Of a DNA stretch of 32,454 nucleotides, positions 14,344 to 22,551 are shown piece by piece (within the stretch, counting starts at the first letter, position 1; each line of letters opens with the position of its first letter). Under the pieces are notes generated by a model that worked only from the letters and a program-made list of their open reading frames with translations, was not told the DNA's origin and made no database searches. Source of the stretch: JACVRW01 sp034664085 (GTDB lineage Bacteria; Actinomycetota; Thermoleophilia; Solirubrobacterales; Thermoleophilaceae); assembly GCA_034664085.1 (NCBI GenBank), contig JAXDII010000007.1, positions 1 through 32,454 on the forward strand, read 5' to 3'. Position numbers and translations under genes: made by a program.

Positions 14344-15518
14344 AGCCCGCCCGCGCGCGCGTCGCGCGGCAGCGTCCAGGCGAGCAGCAGCGCCGGCAGC
14401 GCGAGCAGGGCGATCGCCCACATCGCGGCGTCGATCCCGTGCGCGTCGGCCAGCACGCCCAGCAGCGGCGCCAGCGCTCCGCCGATGCCGATGGACGCGC
14501 CGAGCGTCACGCCGGAGGCCATGCCGAGCCGGCCCGGCAGGTACTCCTGGCCGAGCACCACGGTGATGGCGAAGGTGCCGATGATCACCAGGCCGATCAG
14601 GCCGATCAGCGGGAAGGCGAGGCCGATCGGGGCGACGATAAAGAGCGCGATCAGCGGGGTCGTGACGGCCAGGCACCCGAGCAGCACGGTGCGGCGCCCG
14701 ACCCGGTCGGCCAGGCGGCCGCCGAGCAGCGTGCCGGCGGCGCCCGCGGCCAGCATCGTGGTCAGCGCCGCGTTGGCGCCGGCCTCCGACGTTCCGAGCG
14801 AGACGACGAACCAGCCCGGAACGAAGGCCAGCAGGCCGAAGTGCACGCACGAGCGCAGCGAGATCGCCCCCGTCAGCCGCGTGAACGGGCCCCAGCGGTT
14901 GACCGCCGCGTCTCCCGAGCGGGCCTTCGCCGCCGCGGCTCCCCGAGCGCGCATCCCGGCGAGCGTCGCTCGGCGCGCCAGCAGCAGAGCGAGCACCGCC
15001 CCGGGAACGAGCGCCAGCACCAGCGTCCCGCTCAATCCGAACGCCAGCACGCAGGCCGTCGTCAACGCCGGGCCCAGCGCGAAGCCGGCGTTCCCGCCGA
15101 GCGAGAACAGGCTCATCCCGACGGCCTGCCTCGTTCCAGACGCGTAGTTGGCGTGGCGGGCGCCCTCTGGGTGGAAGGCCGCGACCCCGATGCCGGACAC
15201 CACGATCGCCGCGAACGTCAGCGCGTAGCTGGACACGATCCCGGCCAGGCCGATGCCGGCGCCGGCGAGCAGGACGCCCGCCGGCATCAGCCACGGCAGC
15301 TGCAGCCGGTCCGCGGCGTGCCCGAAGATGGGCTGGATCAGCGAGGACCCGACCGTGGCGGCGAACACCAGCGCGCCGGCGGCGGCATACGAGTAGCCGC
15401 GCTGCGAGACGAAGAACGGCAGCAGCGCGGGCACGGCCGCCTGGCAGAGGTCGATGCTGAGATGGGCGCCGCCGAGCAGCGCCAGGCCGCGCCGGTCGAG
15501 CTCGGGACGGCCGCTCAT
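14292..15518 (-). CDS. MFS exporter, fosmidomycin-resistance (Fsr)-like
   Basis: This 408-aa major facilitator protein has about 12 membrane helices. The first helix GGAHLSIDLCQAAVPALLPF matches the Fsr subfamily pattern (H-x-x-x-D-x-x-x-x-x-x-P-A-L-L-P). Other MFS elements are FGHAADRLQLPWLMP (loop 2-3), FHPEGARHANYASG, and GGRLADRVGRRTVLLG in the second half. It probably exports a small molecule, and the substrate cannot be told from sequence. The start ATG 15518 forms ATGA with the TetR stop, so the repressor and pump are co-translated. The C-terminal tail is coded antisense to the end of upp. The likely regulator is the TetR protein encoded immediately upstream. Confidence 0.9.
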   Translation of the reverse strand: MSGRPELDRRGLALLGGAHLSIDLCQAAVPALLPFFVSQRGYSYAAAGALVFAATVGSSLIQPIFGHAADRLQLPWLMPAGVLLAGAGIGLAGIVSSYALTFAAIVVSGIGVAAFHPEGARHANYASGTRQAVGMSLFSLGGNAGFALGPALTTACVLAFGLSGTLVLALVPGAVLALLLARRATLAGMRARGAAAAKARSGDAAVNRWGPFTRLTGAISLRSCVHFGLLAFVPGWFVVSLGTSEAGANAALTTMLAAGAAGTLLGGRLADRVGRRTVLLGCLAVTTPLIALFIVAPIGLAFPLIGLIGLVIIGTFAITVVLGQEYLPGRLGMASGVTLGASIGIGGALAPLLGVLADAHGIDAAMWAIALLALPALLLAWTLPRDARAGGLQVPKTRSPASPSPGRM

Positions 15519-16087
15519 CGAGCGACGACGCCTTGCAGCGCGAGGTCGATCACGGATCTGCGGGCGCGGTCGGGCGGCCAGCCGTGGCCGGTTCGCAGGT
15601 GCCGATAGGTGTGGCCGACGAGGTTGAAGAGCACGGTGGCGGTCTCCTCCGGATCGGCCACGGCGAGCGAGCCGTCGGCCGCCCCGTCGGCGAGCAGCCG
15701 CCGCACCGGCTCGGTGAAGACGTCCTTGGTCAGCGCCGGCCGGGAGTCCTCGTGGAACACCAGGTCGCGCTCGGAGTGGCCGAGCGCATCGAGGAGCTCG
15801 AGGTTGGCGTCCGCGATCCCGCACAGGCTCGTGAGGGCGAGCTCCAGGCGCTCGAGCGCGGTGCCGGGCGCGGTCATAGCGGGCCAGAGCGCCTCGCGGT
15901 ACTCGAGCTCGAGCCGCTCGGCCAGCGCGGCCAGCAGCGTCTCGCGCGACACGCCGCGGCGGTGCAGCGTCATCCGCGACAGCCCGGCCTCGTCCGCCAG
16001 GCGCTGGAACGTCAGCCCCTCCCACCCGTGGCGCTCGACGGTCCGCCGGGCGCCGTCGAGCAGCCGCTTGTCGAGGTCGCCGGGCAT
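15515..16087 (-). CDS. TetR-family transcriptional repressor
   Basis: This 190-aa protein has an N-terminal helix-turn-helix at about 25-46 (LTFQRLADEAGLSRMTLHRR), followed by VSRETLLAALAERLE and an all-helical ligand-binding domain. The recognition helix ends in HRRG instead of the common YRHF. The start ATG 16087 is directly abutted by a 20-bp palindrome, leaving no room for a Shine-Dalgarno sequence, so the message is probably leaderless or nearly so. It is coupled to the MFS gene by an ATGA overlap and most likely represses itself and the exporter until a ligand binds. Confidence 0.9.
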   Translation of the reverse strand: MPGDLDKRLLDGARRTVERHGWEGLTFQRLADEAGLSRMTLHRRGVSRETLLAALAERLELEYREALWPAMTAPGTALERLELALTSLCGIADANLELLDALGHSERDLVFHEDSRPALTKDVFTEPVRRLLADGAADGSLAVADPEETATVLFNLVGHTYRHLRTGHGWPPDRARRSVIDLALQGVVAR

Positions 16088-16107
16088 CTGTTACATCAAT
16101 GTAACAG
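16088..16107. promoter_or_regulatory. Palindromic TetR operator touching the start codon
   Basis: Perfect 9-bp arms CTGTTACAT and ATGTAACAG are separated by 2 bp and lie immediately before ATG 16087 (minus strand). The AT-rich content stands out from its surroundings. On the minus strand TACATT, about 10 nt before the ATG, could serve as a -10 element inside the palindrome, so a bound repressor would block both polymerase and the start of a leaderless mRNA. The assignment to the adjacent TetR gene is by position. Confidence 0.75.
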
Positions 16108-16153
16108 TGAGGTTGATGGGACAGGTTGAAACCCGAGCCGGCTTCGCGCCTAG

Positions 16154-16189
16154 CTAGCGCGCTAGTTCGCGAGGGCGGGAGAGGCCCTC
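16154..16189. terminator. Palindrome plus hairpin in the tilS-TetR gap, possible terminator
   Basis: CTAGCGCGCTAG (16154-16165) is a perfect 12-bp palindrome. A hairpin with stem GAGGGC/GCCCTC and a 7-nt loop follows at 16171-16189. It lies just after the end of tilS (minus strand) and before the TetR promoter. There is no T-run on the minus strand, so intrinsic termination would be of the weak GC-rich kind. Confidence 0.4.
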
Positions 16190-16206
16190 TTCGACCTTTC
16201 GACGCC

Positions 16207-17475
16207 TCAGCCCAGCGACCGGGCGCTCAGCCCGACGGCGCCCGGCTCGCCCGCCGGCGCGGCGAAGCGCTCGTCGACGGCCACGCCGGCCACCCAGACG
16301 ATCTCGCCGTCCGACTCCACCACCGGCAGGGTGTGGCGCAGCGCGCGCGGCACCTTGCGGTCGGTGAACAGGTCCTGCAGGGTCTTGGTGCCGCCCAGCC
16401 CGGCGGGCCGCATGCGGTCGCCCTCGCGCCAGGCGCGCACCGTGAGCACGCCCGCCAGTCCGGTGACGCTCACTTCGCCCGGCGCGCCCGGCATCGCCTC
16501 GACCTCCCAGTCGCCGAAGCGCGCCCGGCCGGGCACCGGCAGCGTCGCGGGCTCGGGCGTGGCCGCGTCGCGCGCGCGGGTGAAGCGCAGCGTGCCGTAC
16601 TCGACCACCGCCCTCAGCCCGCCTCCGAGGTCGAGCGACTTCGACCCGCGCCCGCCGAGCGCGAGGATCTGCTCGGCCTCGCCCGCCCCCAGCTCGCCCC
16701 CGGCCTGCTCCGCGAGGCGCCGCAGCACCAGGCGGCGCACCGCCGGCAGCTGTCGCCCGAGCACGGAGGCGGACACCGCCGGCCCGCCGCCGAGCTCCTC
16801 CAGCGCAGCCGACACGGCGGCGTCCAGCACCTCGGCCTCCTCGCGCAGCTGGCGTGCCGTCTCCGCGATCGTGCGCTCCGCGGCCGGGCCGATCGAGGCC
16901 AGCGCGTCCAGCAGGTCGTGGCGCACGCGCGCGCGGGCGAAGCGGCGGTCGGCGTTGGAGGGGTCATCGCGCCACTCCAGCCCGCGGTCGCGCAGGTAGT
17001 CGCGCACCTCGTCGCGGGTCACTCCGAGCAGCGGCCGCACCAGCCGCCCGCGGCGCGCCGCCATGCCGTGCAGCGCGCGCGAGCCGGGTGACACGGCCAG
17101 CCGGTAGAGCACGGTCTCGGCCTGGTCGGAAGCCGTGTGGGCGGCCGCGTAGTCGCCGTCGGCCAGGCGCTCGGCCAGCGCATAGCGGGCGTCGCGCGCC
17201 CGCTCCTGGAGGTTGCCGTCCTCCCCGAGCTCCACACGCTCGACGGCTAGCGGCACCCCCAGCCGCTCGCACAGCGTGCGCACGAGCGCCTCGTCCGCGT
17301 CAGCCCCCTCTCGCAGCCCGTAGTTCACGTGCAGCGCCGAGACGCGCGCGCCCAGCCGCACAGCTACGTCGAGCAGGCAGACCGAGTCGCCGCCGCCGGA
17401 CACCAACACCAGCAGCGGCTCGCCCTCGCGCACGAGGCCGCTGTCGCGCGCCGCGTCGATCACCCGGCCGCTCAC
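16207..17475 (-). CDS. tilS: tRNA(Ile)-lysidine synthetase
   Basis: This 422-aa enzyme modifies C34 of the CAU anticodon of tRNA-Ile to lysidine, using ATP and lysine, so it is normally essential. The N-type ATP PP-loop SGGGDS is at 26-31, followed by ALHVNYGLRE, HTASDQAETVLYRL and RPLLGVTRDEVRDYLRDRGL. FARARVRHDLLDAL is in the C-terminal half of the catalytic domain, and the C-terminal tRNA-binding part includes KTLQDLFTDRKVPR. The start GTG 17475 gives a GTGA overlap with the cyclase stop; the longer in-frame extension runs through the cyclase gene and is spurious. In many actinobacteria tilS is followed by hpt and ftsH, but here it is followed by a TetR/MFS pair on the same strand after a 119-bp gap. 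Confidence 0.94.
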   Translation of the reverse strand: MSGRVIDAARDSGLVREGEPLLVLVSGGGDSVCLLDVAVRLGARVSALHVNYGLREGADADEALVRTLCERLGVPLAVERVELGEDGNLQERARDARYALAERLADGDYAAAHTASDQAETVLYRLAVSPGSRALHGMAARRGRLVRPLLGVTRDEVRDYLRDRGLEWRDDPSNADRRFARARVRHDLLDALASIGPAAERTIAETARQLREEAEVLDAAVSAALEELGGGPAVSASVLGRQLPAVRRLVLRRLAEQAGGELGAGEAEQILALGGRGSKSLDLGGGLRAVVEYGTLRFTRARDAATPEPATLPVPGRARFGDWEVEAMPGAPGEVSVTGLAGVLTVRAWREGDRMRPAGLGGTKTLQDLFTDRKVPRALRHTLPVVESDGEIVWVAGVAVDERFAAPAGEPGAVGLSARSLG

Positions 17476-18671
17476 GATTCCTTCAGAGCCGCGCGGCAGA
17501 GCTGGCGCGGCTGGTCGAAGCCCTTGAGCTTGACCTGGCCGATTCCCTCGAACGCGAGGTGGGGCGAGCCCTTGACCGCCTCGACCACCGAATCCGTGAC
17601 GAGCACCTCGCCGCCGCGGGCGCGCGCCACCACCCGCGACGCCAGGTTCACCTCGCGGCCGAAGTAGTCGCCGTCGCGGTAGAGCGCCTTGCCCCAGTGG
17701 ATCCCGATGCGCGGCTCGGGCCGCTCCTCGAAGAGGCTGGCGTACCCGACCGCCCAGTCCACGAGCGCCTGGATGTCGTTGCCGACGATCATCACCTCGT
17801 CTCCGATCGTCTTCACCACGCGGGCGTCCTCCGGCAGCGTGTTGGTGACCCCCTCGACGAAGCGCTCGACCGACGAGAGCGCCTCCTCCTCCCCCTCCTC
17901 CTCGGTGAAGCGCGTGTAGCCGGCCAGGTCGGCGAAGGCGATGGCGACGCGCACGCGCCCCTGGTCCACGTCGCTCTCCTCCAGCTCCTCCTCCATGTGG
18001 CCGACCACGTCCTGGGCGACGAAGTGCTGGAGGAAGCGCCTGTGCACGTAGTCCATCAGCGGCGAGGCGAGCGGCAGCAGGTCGCGCGCCAGCCCCTCCA
18101 TCTCCTCGGCCATCTGCAGGCCCGGGACGCCATCGCGCATCAGCGGCTCGTGCACGTACAGGTGGAACAGGCGCACCTCGGCGTCGGCGATCTGCGAGAG
18201 CGCCTGCCCGTACACGCGGCAGAGCTGGAGGAAGGCCACGAGCGGGAAGCCCGACTCGAGCACGGACTCGATGTAGCGCAGGGCCTCCAGGTCCTCGTCG
18301 GTGAGCGCGTCGAGGGAGCCCGGCGCCAGACCGATGCTGGTCCAGAAGCGCTCGATCAGCGCCTTCTCGAGGCCCGTCTCGGCAGCCGCGTCGGCGAGCG
18401 TGCGCCCCGCCTGTTGGTCGTCGCCGAAGAGCGATTCGATGTAGCCGTAGGCCAGGCGCCCCTGCCGCGCCGCGTCGCGGATGTGCTCCAGCCTGTGCCC
18501 GCGCTGGCGCAGCCGCGCGACGATGCGCGCGTGCGCGACGGCTGCCGGCGTCCACTCGCCGCGCCCGTCGACCTCCGGAATCGCGCCGGCCTGAGCCCAG
18601 CGCTTGAGGGTCGCCGGCGAGACGCCCACGCGCCGTGCGGCTTCAGTAAGGGTGAGGGTCTCCTCTGCCAC
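17472..18671 (-). CDS. MerR-like DNA-binding domain fused to class III adenylate cyclase
   Basis: This protein is 399 aa from GTG 18671. Residues about 5-60 are a MerR-type helix-turn-helix (LTLTEAARRVGVSPATLKRW, then VARLRQRGHRLEHI). Residues about 60-225 resemble the adenylate cyclase regulatory domain of Rv1264-like cyclases (DEDLEALRYIESVLESGFPL and LCRVYGQALSQIADAEVRLF). Residues about 235-395 are the catalytic domain: FADLAGYTRF with the first metal Asp (about 248), VKTIGDEVMIVG with Lys and the second Asp (about 291), GDYFGREVNLASR with adenine-, Asn- and Arg-type transition-state residues. All catalytic positions are filled, so it should make cAMP as a dimer. An upstream in-frame ATG at 18752 or 18779 would add up to 36 residues, but a perfect hairpin in that stretch argues against it. 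It is coupled to tilS. Confidence 0.87.
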   Translation of the reverse strand: MAEETLTLTEAARRVGVSPATLKRWAQAGAIPEVDGRGEWTPAAVAHARIVARLRQRGHRLEHIRDAARQGRLAYGYIESLFGDDQQAGRTLADAAAETGLEKALIERFWTSIGLAPGSLDALTDEDLEALRYIESVLESGFPLVAFLQLCRVYGQALSQIADAEVRLFHLYVHEPLMRDGVPGLQMAEEMEGLARDLLPLASPLMDYVHRRFLQHFVAQDVVGHMEEELEESDVDQGRVRVAIAFADLAGYTRFTEEEGEEEALSSVERFVEGVTNTLPEDARVVKTIGDEVMIVGNDIQALVDWAVGYASLFEERPEPRIGIHWGKALYRDGDYFGREVNLASRVVARARGGEVLVTDSVVEAVKGSPHLAFEGIGQVKLKGFDQPRQLCRAALKES

Positions 18672-18688
18672 GGACCCGAGATTGTGCA

Positions 18689-18717
18689 ACGGCGGAGTGG
18701 AAGGGTCACTCCGCCGT
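18689..18717. promoter_or_regulatory. Perfect 11-bp inverted repeat upstream of the cyclase gene
   Basis: The arms ACGGCGGAGTG and CACTCCGCCGT are separated by a 7-nt loop. It lies 17 nt before GTG 18671 in the leader of the cyclase message, inside the 154-bp gap shared with the divergent acyl-CoA reductase gene. It could be an operator for the MerR-like protein itself or an RNA hairpin controlling translation. Sequence alone does not decide between these. Confidence 0.6.
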
Positions 18718-18813
18718 CGCTCGCGGGCGTGCCGGCCCGCTCTGTCGGCCATCTTCGCGCGCCGGTGTATCCGAGTCAAACGCAGGGGTAGTATCGCCCC
18801 CTCAGCGGAGAGT

Positions 18814-18821
18814 GGAGGGAG
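18814..18821 (+). promoter_or_regulatory. Ribosome binding site fixing the TTG start of the acyl-CoA reductase
   Basis: GGAGGGAG lies 4 nt before TTG 18826. It selects this codon, after which the protein begins with the Rossmann segment NYFVTGATGFIG. A TAGTAT hexamer about 30 bp upstream (18789-18794) could be the -10 element, but no good -35 is visible. Confidence 0.7.
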
Positions 18822-18825
18822 TGCC

Positions 18826-20835
18826 TTGAACTACTTCGTCACCGGCGCGACGGGCTTCATCGGCAGGCACCTGCTGGCCGAGCTGCTGAAGCGCGAGGGG
18901 ACTATCTACGTGCTGGTCCGCGAGGGCTCGCGCGGCAAGATCGACTCGCTCGTGCAGCGGCTCGGCGCCGAGGAAGGCCGCATCGTGCCCGTGACCGGCG
19001 ACCTCTCCAAGCCGGCGCTCGGCGTGGAGGGCTTCGGCACGCCGATCGACCACTTCTTCCACCTGGCCGCCATCTACGACATGGCCGCCGACGAGCAGGC
19101 GATGGAGCGGGCCAACATCGAGGGCACCCAGCACGTGATCGAGTTCGCCAACTCGATCCAGGTCGGGCGCTTCCACCACACCAGCTCGATCGCGGTGGCG
19201 GGGCAGTACAAGGGCGTCTTCCAGGAGGACATGTTCGACGAGGGGCAGCGCCTCCCGCACGCCTACCACCGCACCAAGTACGAGTCCGAGCGCCTGGTGC
19301 GCCAGGACGTCGAGGCGAAGACGCTGATCTACCGCCCGGGCATCGTCGTCGGCCATTCCGAGACCGGCGAGATGGACAAGATCGACGGCCCCTACTACTA
19401 CTTCAAGCTGCTCCAGCGGCTGCGTCACGCGCTGCCGGAGTGGGCGCCGCTGGCCGGGCCCCAGGGCGGCGAGACCAACATCGTGCCGGTGGACTTCGTC
19501 GCCCGCGCGATGGACCACATCGCCCACATCTCCGACGACGAGCTGCCGGGCGACACCTTCCACCTGGTCAGCCCGGAGCCGATGAAGGTCGGCGAGACGC
19601 TCAACGAGTTCGCCAAGGCCGCACACGCCCCGCAGTTCGTGATGCGGATCGACCCGAACATGACCAACGCGATCCCGCAGCCGGTGCGGGCGGGCATCAT
19701 GGCGCTGCCGACGGTCAAGCGGATCCGGCATCAGGTCTACCAGGACCTGGGGATCCCGCCGGCCGCGGCGGAGAACCGCGACTTCCGCTGCAAGTTCGAC
19801 GCCCGCGACGCCCAGCGCGCACTCAGCGGCACCGGCATCGCCGTGCCGCCGCTGTCCGCCTACGCGCCGCGCCTGTGGGACTACTGGGAGCGCAACCTCG
19901 ACCCCGACCTGTTCCGCGAGCGCTCCCTGGCCAGCTCCATCCAGGGCAAGAAGATCCTGATCACGGGCGCCTCCAGCGGCATCGGGCTCGAGACCGCGCT
20001 CAAGGTCGGCGAGGCCGGCGGCGAGGTGCTGCTCGTCTCGCGCACGCGCGAGAAGCTCGAGGAGGTCGCCAAGCAGGTGGAGGATGCGGGCGGCACCGCG
20101 CACGTGCACCCGGCCGACCTGTCCGACCTCGAGGACATCGACCGGCTCGCCCAGGAGGTGCTCGAGCAGCACGGCGGCGTCGACATCCTGATCAACAACG
20201 CGGGGCGCTCGATCCGGCGCTCGGTGGCTCGCTCATACGACCGCTTCCACGACTACGAGCGCACCATGCAGCTGAACTACTTCGGCGCGCTGAAGCTGAT
20301 CCTCGCGTTCATGCCCGGCATGCGCGAGCGCAAGTCCGGCCACATCATCAACGTCTCCTCGATCGGCGTGCAGACCAACACGCCGCGGTTCTCGGCGTAC
20401 GTGGCTTCGAAGGCCGCCCTCGATGCGTTCTCGCGCTGCGCGGCGCCGGAGTGCGTCGCCGACAACGTCAAGTTCACGACCGTCTACATGCCGCTCGTGC
20501 GCACCCCGATGATCGCGCCGACCGACATGTACAAGGCCTTCCCGACGCTCTCGCCCGACGAGGCCGCTCAGATGCTCTGCGACGCGATGATCGACAAGCC
20601 CAAGCGGGTGGCGTCGCGGCTGGGCACCTTCGGCGAGGTGCTCTACTCGGTCTCGCCGAAGACGATGGACATCATCCTCAACACCGCCTACAACCTGTTC
20701 CCGGACTCGAAGGCGGCGAAGGGCGACAAGGCGAAGGACGGCAAGCCGCTGCCGGCCGCCGAGAAGGGCGGCGACGAGGAGATGTCAACCGAGGCCGTGG
20801 CGATGGCCTACCTGATGCGCGGCGTGCACTTCTAG
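18826..20835 (+). CDS. Two-domain fatty acyl-CoA reductase (SDR/SDR)
   Basis: This 669-aa protein has two complete short-chain dehydrogenase modules. The N-terminal extended-SDR module (1-365) has TGATGFIG at 6-13 and the catalytic pair Tyr147/Lys151 in YHRTK. The C-terminal classical SDR (373-630) has GASSGIG at 381-387, NNAG, and Tyr525/Lys529 in YVASK. Length and order match the bacterial fatty acyl-CoA reductases of the Marinobacter Maqu_2507 type, which reduce acyl-CoA through the aldehyde to the fatty alcohol with NADPH. The tail (about 630-655) is Lys/Asp-rich. The start is TTG, set by a strong GGAGGGAG. It is divergent from the cyclase gene, and its TAG stop shares the CTAG tetranucleotide with the convergent propeller gene. 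Fatty alcohol for wax esters is the likely product. Confidence 0.88.
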   Translation: MNYFVTGATGFIGRHLLAELLKREGTIYVLVREGSRGKIDSLVQRLGAEEGRIVPVTGDLSKPALGVEGFGTPIDHFFHLAAIYDMAADEQAMERANIEGTQHVIEFANSIQVGRFHHTSSIAVAGQYKGVFQEDMFDEGQRLPHAYHRTKYESERLVRQDVEAKTLIYRPGIVVGHSETGEMDKIDGPYYYFKLLQRLRHALPEWAPLAGPQGGETNIVPVDFVARAMDHIAHISDDELPGDTFHLVSPEPMKVGETLNEFAKAAHAPQFVMRIDPNMTNAIPQPVRAGIMALPTVKRIRHQVYQDLGIPPAAAENRDFRCKFDARDAQRALSGTGIAVPPLSAYAPRLWDYWERNLDPDLFRERSLASSIQGKKILITGASSGIGLETALKVGEAGGEVLLVSRTREKLEEVAKQVEDAGGTAHVHPADLSDLEDIDRLAQEVLEQHGGVDILINNAGRSIRRSVARSYDRFHDYERTMQLNYFGALKLILAFMPGMRERKSGHIINVSSIGVQTNTPRFSAYVASKAALDAFSRCAAPECVADNVKFTTVYMPLVRTPMIAPTDMYKAFPTLSPDEAAQMLCDAMIDKPKRVASRLGTFGEVLYSVSPKTMDIILNTAYNLFPDSKAAKGDKAKDGKPLPAAEKGGDEEMSTEAVAMAYLMRGVHF

Positions 20836-22448
20836 CGCGGCAGCCGCACTACCCGCAGTGGGAGCACGCGCCGGGGCGAGCGGTTGCCGGCGCGGTCGGT
20901 CGCCGTGACCACGACCTGGAAGCGGCCGGGCGTCAGGCCGCGGGCGCGCAGGGCGATCGCGTTGTCGCCGGCGCGCAGCGAGCGCCTGATCACGCGCGCC
21001 TGCGACCAGGCGGTGCAGCGCCGTCCTCGCTTGGCCCGCGGGCGGCACGGACCGTCCTTGGCCCGCCGCCCCCTGCGGGCACGCTGGAGGACGACCCTGA
21101 CGGTCGCAGCCTCGGACAGCCGGAAGCGGATGGTGGTGGCGGCGAGCGGCGAGCGGCGGGCGCGCTTGCGCCCGGCCGGCACCCCGAGCACGCGGGCGGC
21201 CCGCACCTGGGTCACCACCGGCACGCTGCCGTCGACGGTCAGTGTTCCCACGGCGACCGCCCGGCCGCCGTGGGGGTCGTTCACGCGTACGCGCACGACC
21301 TTGCGCCCGCCCACCGCGAACGCCGGCATGGCCCCCGCCGTCGTGCCCGAGCCGACCTCGAAGCTGCCGTCGCCGTTGAGGTCCCACTCGTACACGAGCC
21401 GCAGCCCCTCCGGATCGCGCGAGCCGGAGGCGTCGAGGCTGACGCGGCGTCCCGCCGCCACCAGCGGCGAGCCGACGGCCAGCGCCGCGGTCGGCGGGCG
21501 GTTGACGACGGTCGCGATGCCGAGCGGGTGGTTGAAGAGGTTGTCGCTGGACACCACGCTCTGCGCCTGGGTGCCGCGGTCGACCTTGACGATCCCGCCG
21601 TCGCCGTCCGCGCCGAGCCGGTAGTCGGTGACCAGCATGTCGCCGGAGGGCGTGAACGCGACGCGCTCTGGCGTGCGCAGGACGTCGTCGCTCCCGTTGG
21701 GGGTGGCTTCGGCCTGAGCCCCGTTGAGGGGGTTGACGCGCACCAGGCCGACGCCGTTGGGGCCGGCGCACTCGTTGGCGACCACGATGCTCCGGTCGGA
21801 GTCGATCGCCAGGCCGAGCGGCCGCGAGAGGCGGTCGAGCTCCGAGATCGGCGTCTGCGCGCCGGTGGCGGGATTGACGCGGATCACGCTGCCGGTCGGC
21901 ACGAGGCAGTCGGTCGGCAGCGGGTCCGTCGTGCTGCGGTTGACCACGACCAGCGTGCCGTCGTGGTCGACGGCGATGCCGAAGGGCGCGCTGAAGAGCG
22001 CGGGCGTGACGTTCGTGGCGATCACCTTCTGAGCGCCCGTCCGCGGGTCGACCGCGATCACGCCGCCGTTGTTGGCGGCGAGGTTGTCGAGCACGTACAG
22101 CACGCCGCCGGGCCCGACGGCGATCCCGGCGGGGTCGTAGAAGGACCCGCCGGCCGACACCAGGCTCTGCCGGCCGGTGAGCGGGTCGACGCGGATGACC
22201 GCGCCGTCGCGCTGGTTGGGGTTGCCCATGTCGGCGACGACGAGGCCGCCGTCGGCCTCGATCGCGAGGTCATACGGGTGGCTGAACAGCGCGCCCTGTG
22301 CGCCGTTGCGCGAGATCTCGACGAGCGCGCCGGTCGCGGGCTCGGTGCGCAGGATCACCGCGCCGTCGGAGGCCGCGTTGGCCGTGTAGACGACGTAGGG
22401 ATCGCCCGGCGCGGCGTACGCCGTCCCCGCCGAGAGGGACACGGCCAC
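20832..22448 (-). CDS. Secreted six-bladed beta-propeller plus PKD protein
   Basis: The protein is 538 aa from the only canonical start, GTG 22448. Six similar strand repeats of the form G-x-V-I-x-V-x-P-x-T-G-A-Q occur at about 29-46, 81-98, 128-145, 177-194, 226-243 and 280-297 (for example GAVIRVDPLTGRQSLVS and GGVIAVDPRTGAQKVIA), each followed by a P-x-G-I-A-V-D strand, giving an NHL/SMP30-like propeller. A PKD-type domain follows at about 315-405 (VSLDASGSRDPEGLRLVYEW). The rest is Arg-rich with a beta-strand pattern, ending SPRRVLPLRVVRLPR. The signal peptide is short from this start; in-frame upstream codons would encode a better one (ALIPLLVAVSLSAG). The role is unknown; it may bind polysaccharide or protein at the cell surface. 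Confidence 0.82.
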   Translation of the reverse strand: MAVSLSAGTAYAAPGDPYVVYTANAASDGAVILRTEPATGALVEISRNGAQGALFSHPYDLAIEADGGLVVADMGNPNQRDGAVIRVDPLTGRQSLVSAGGSFYDPAGIAVGPGGVLYVLDNLAANNGGVIAVDPRTGAQKVIATNVTPALFSAPFGIAVDHDGTLVVVNRSTTDPLPTDCLVPTGSVIRVNPATGAQTPISELDRLSRPLGLAIDSDRSIVVANECAGPNGVGLVRVNPLNGAQAEATPNGSDDVLRTPERVAFTPSGDMLVTDYRLGADGDGGIVKVDRGTQAQSVVSSDNLFNHPLGIATVVNRPPTAALAVGSPLVAAGRRVSLDASGSRDPEGLRLVYEWDLNGDGSFEVGSGTTAGAMPAFAVGGRKVVRVRVNDPHGGRAVAVGTLTVDGSVPVVTQVRAARVLGVPAGRKRARRSPLAATTIRFRLSEAATVRVVLQRARRGRRAKDGPCRPRAKRGRRCTAWSQARVIRRSLRAGDNAIALRARGLTPGRFQVVVTATDRAGNRSPRRVLPLRVVRLPR

Positions 22449-22551
22449 CAGGAGTGGGATCAGGGCGCGGACGCAGAGGATCCCGGCCCACCGTATCGTG
22501 ACCTACCGGCGCGTCAACCGATGGGCGGCTCTGTTCAGCGCTTTTCGCCGC

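Noticed and set aside
14439..15608. 389-codon plus-strand frame opposite the MFS gene
   Set aside because: Composition is Gln/Arg/His-rich without hydrophobic or domain pattern, while the opposite strand encodes a typical 12-helix transporter.
18672..18779. Longer N-terminus of the cyclase from ATG 18779 or 18752
   Set aside because: The added 27-36 residues are Arg-rich and unlike the family, and a perfect 11-bp hairpin lies in that stretch, so GTG 18671 is preferred, though not proven.
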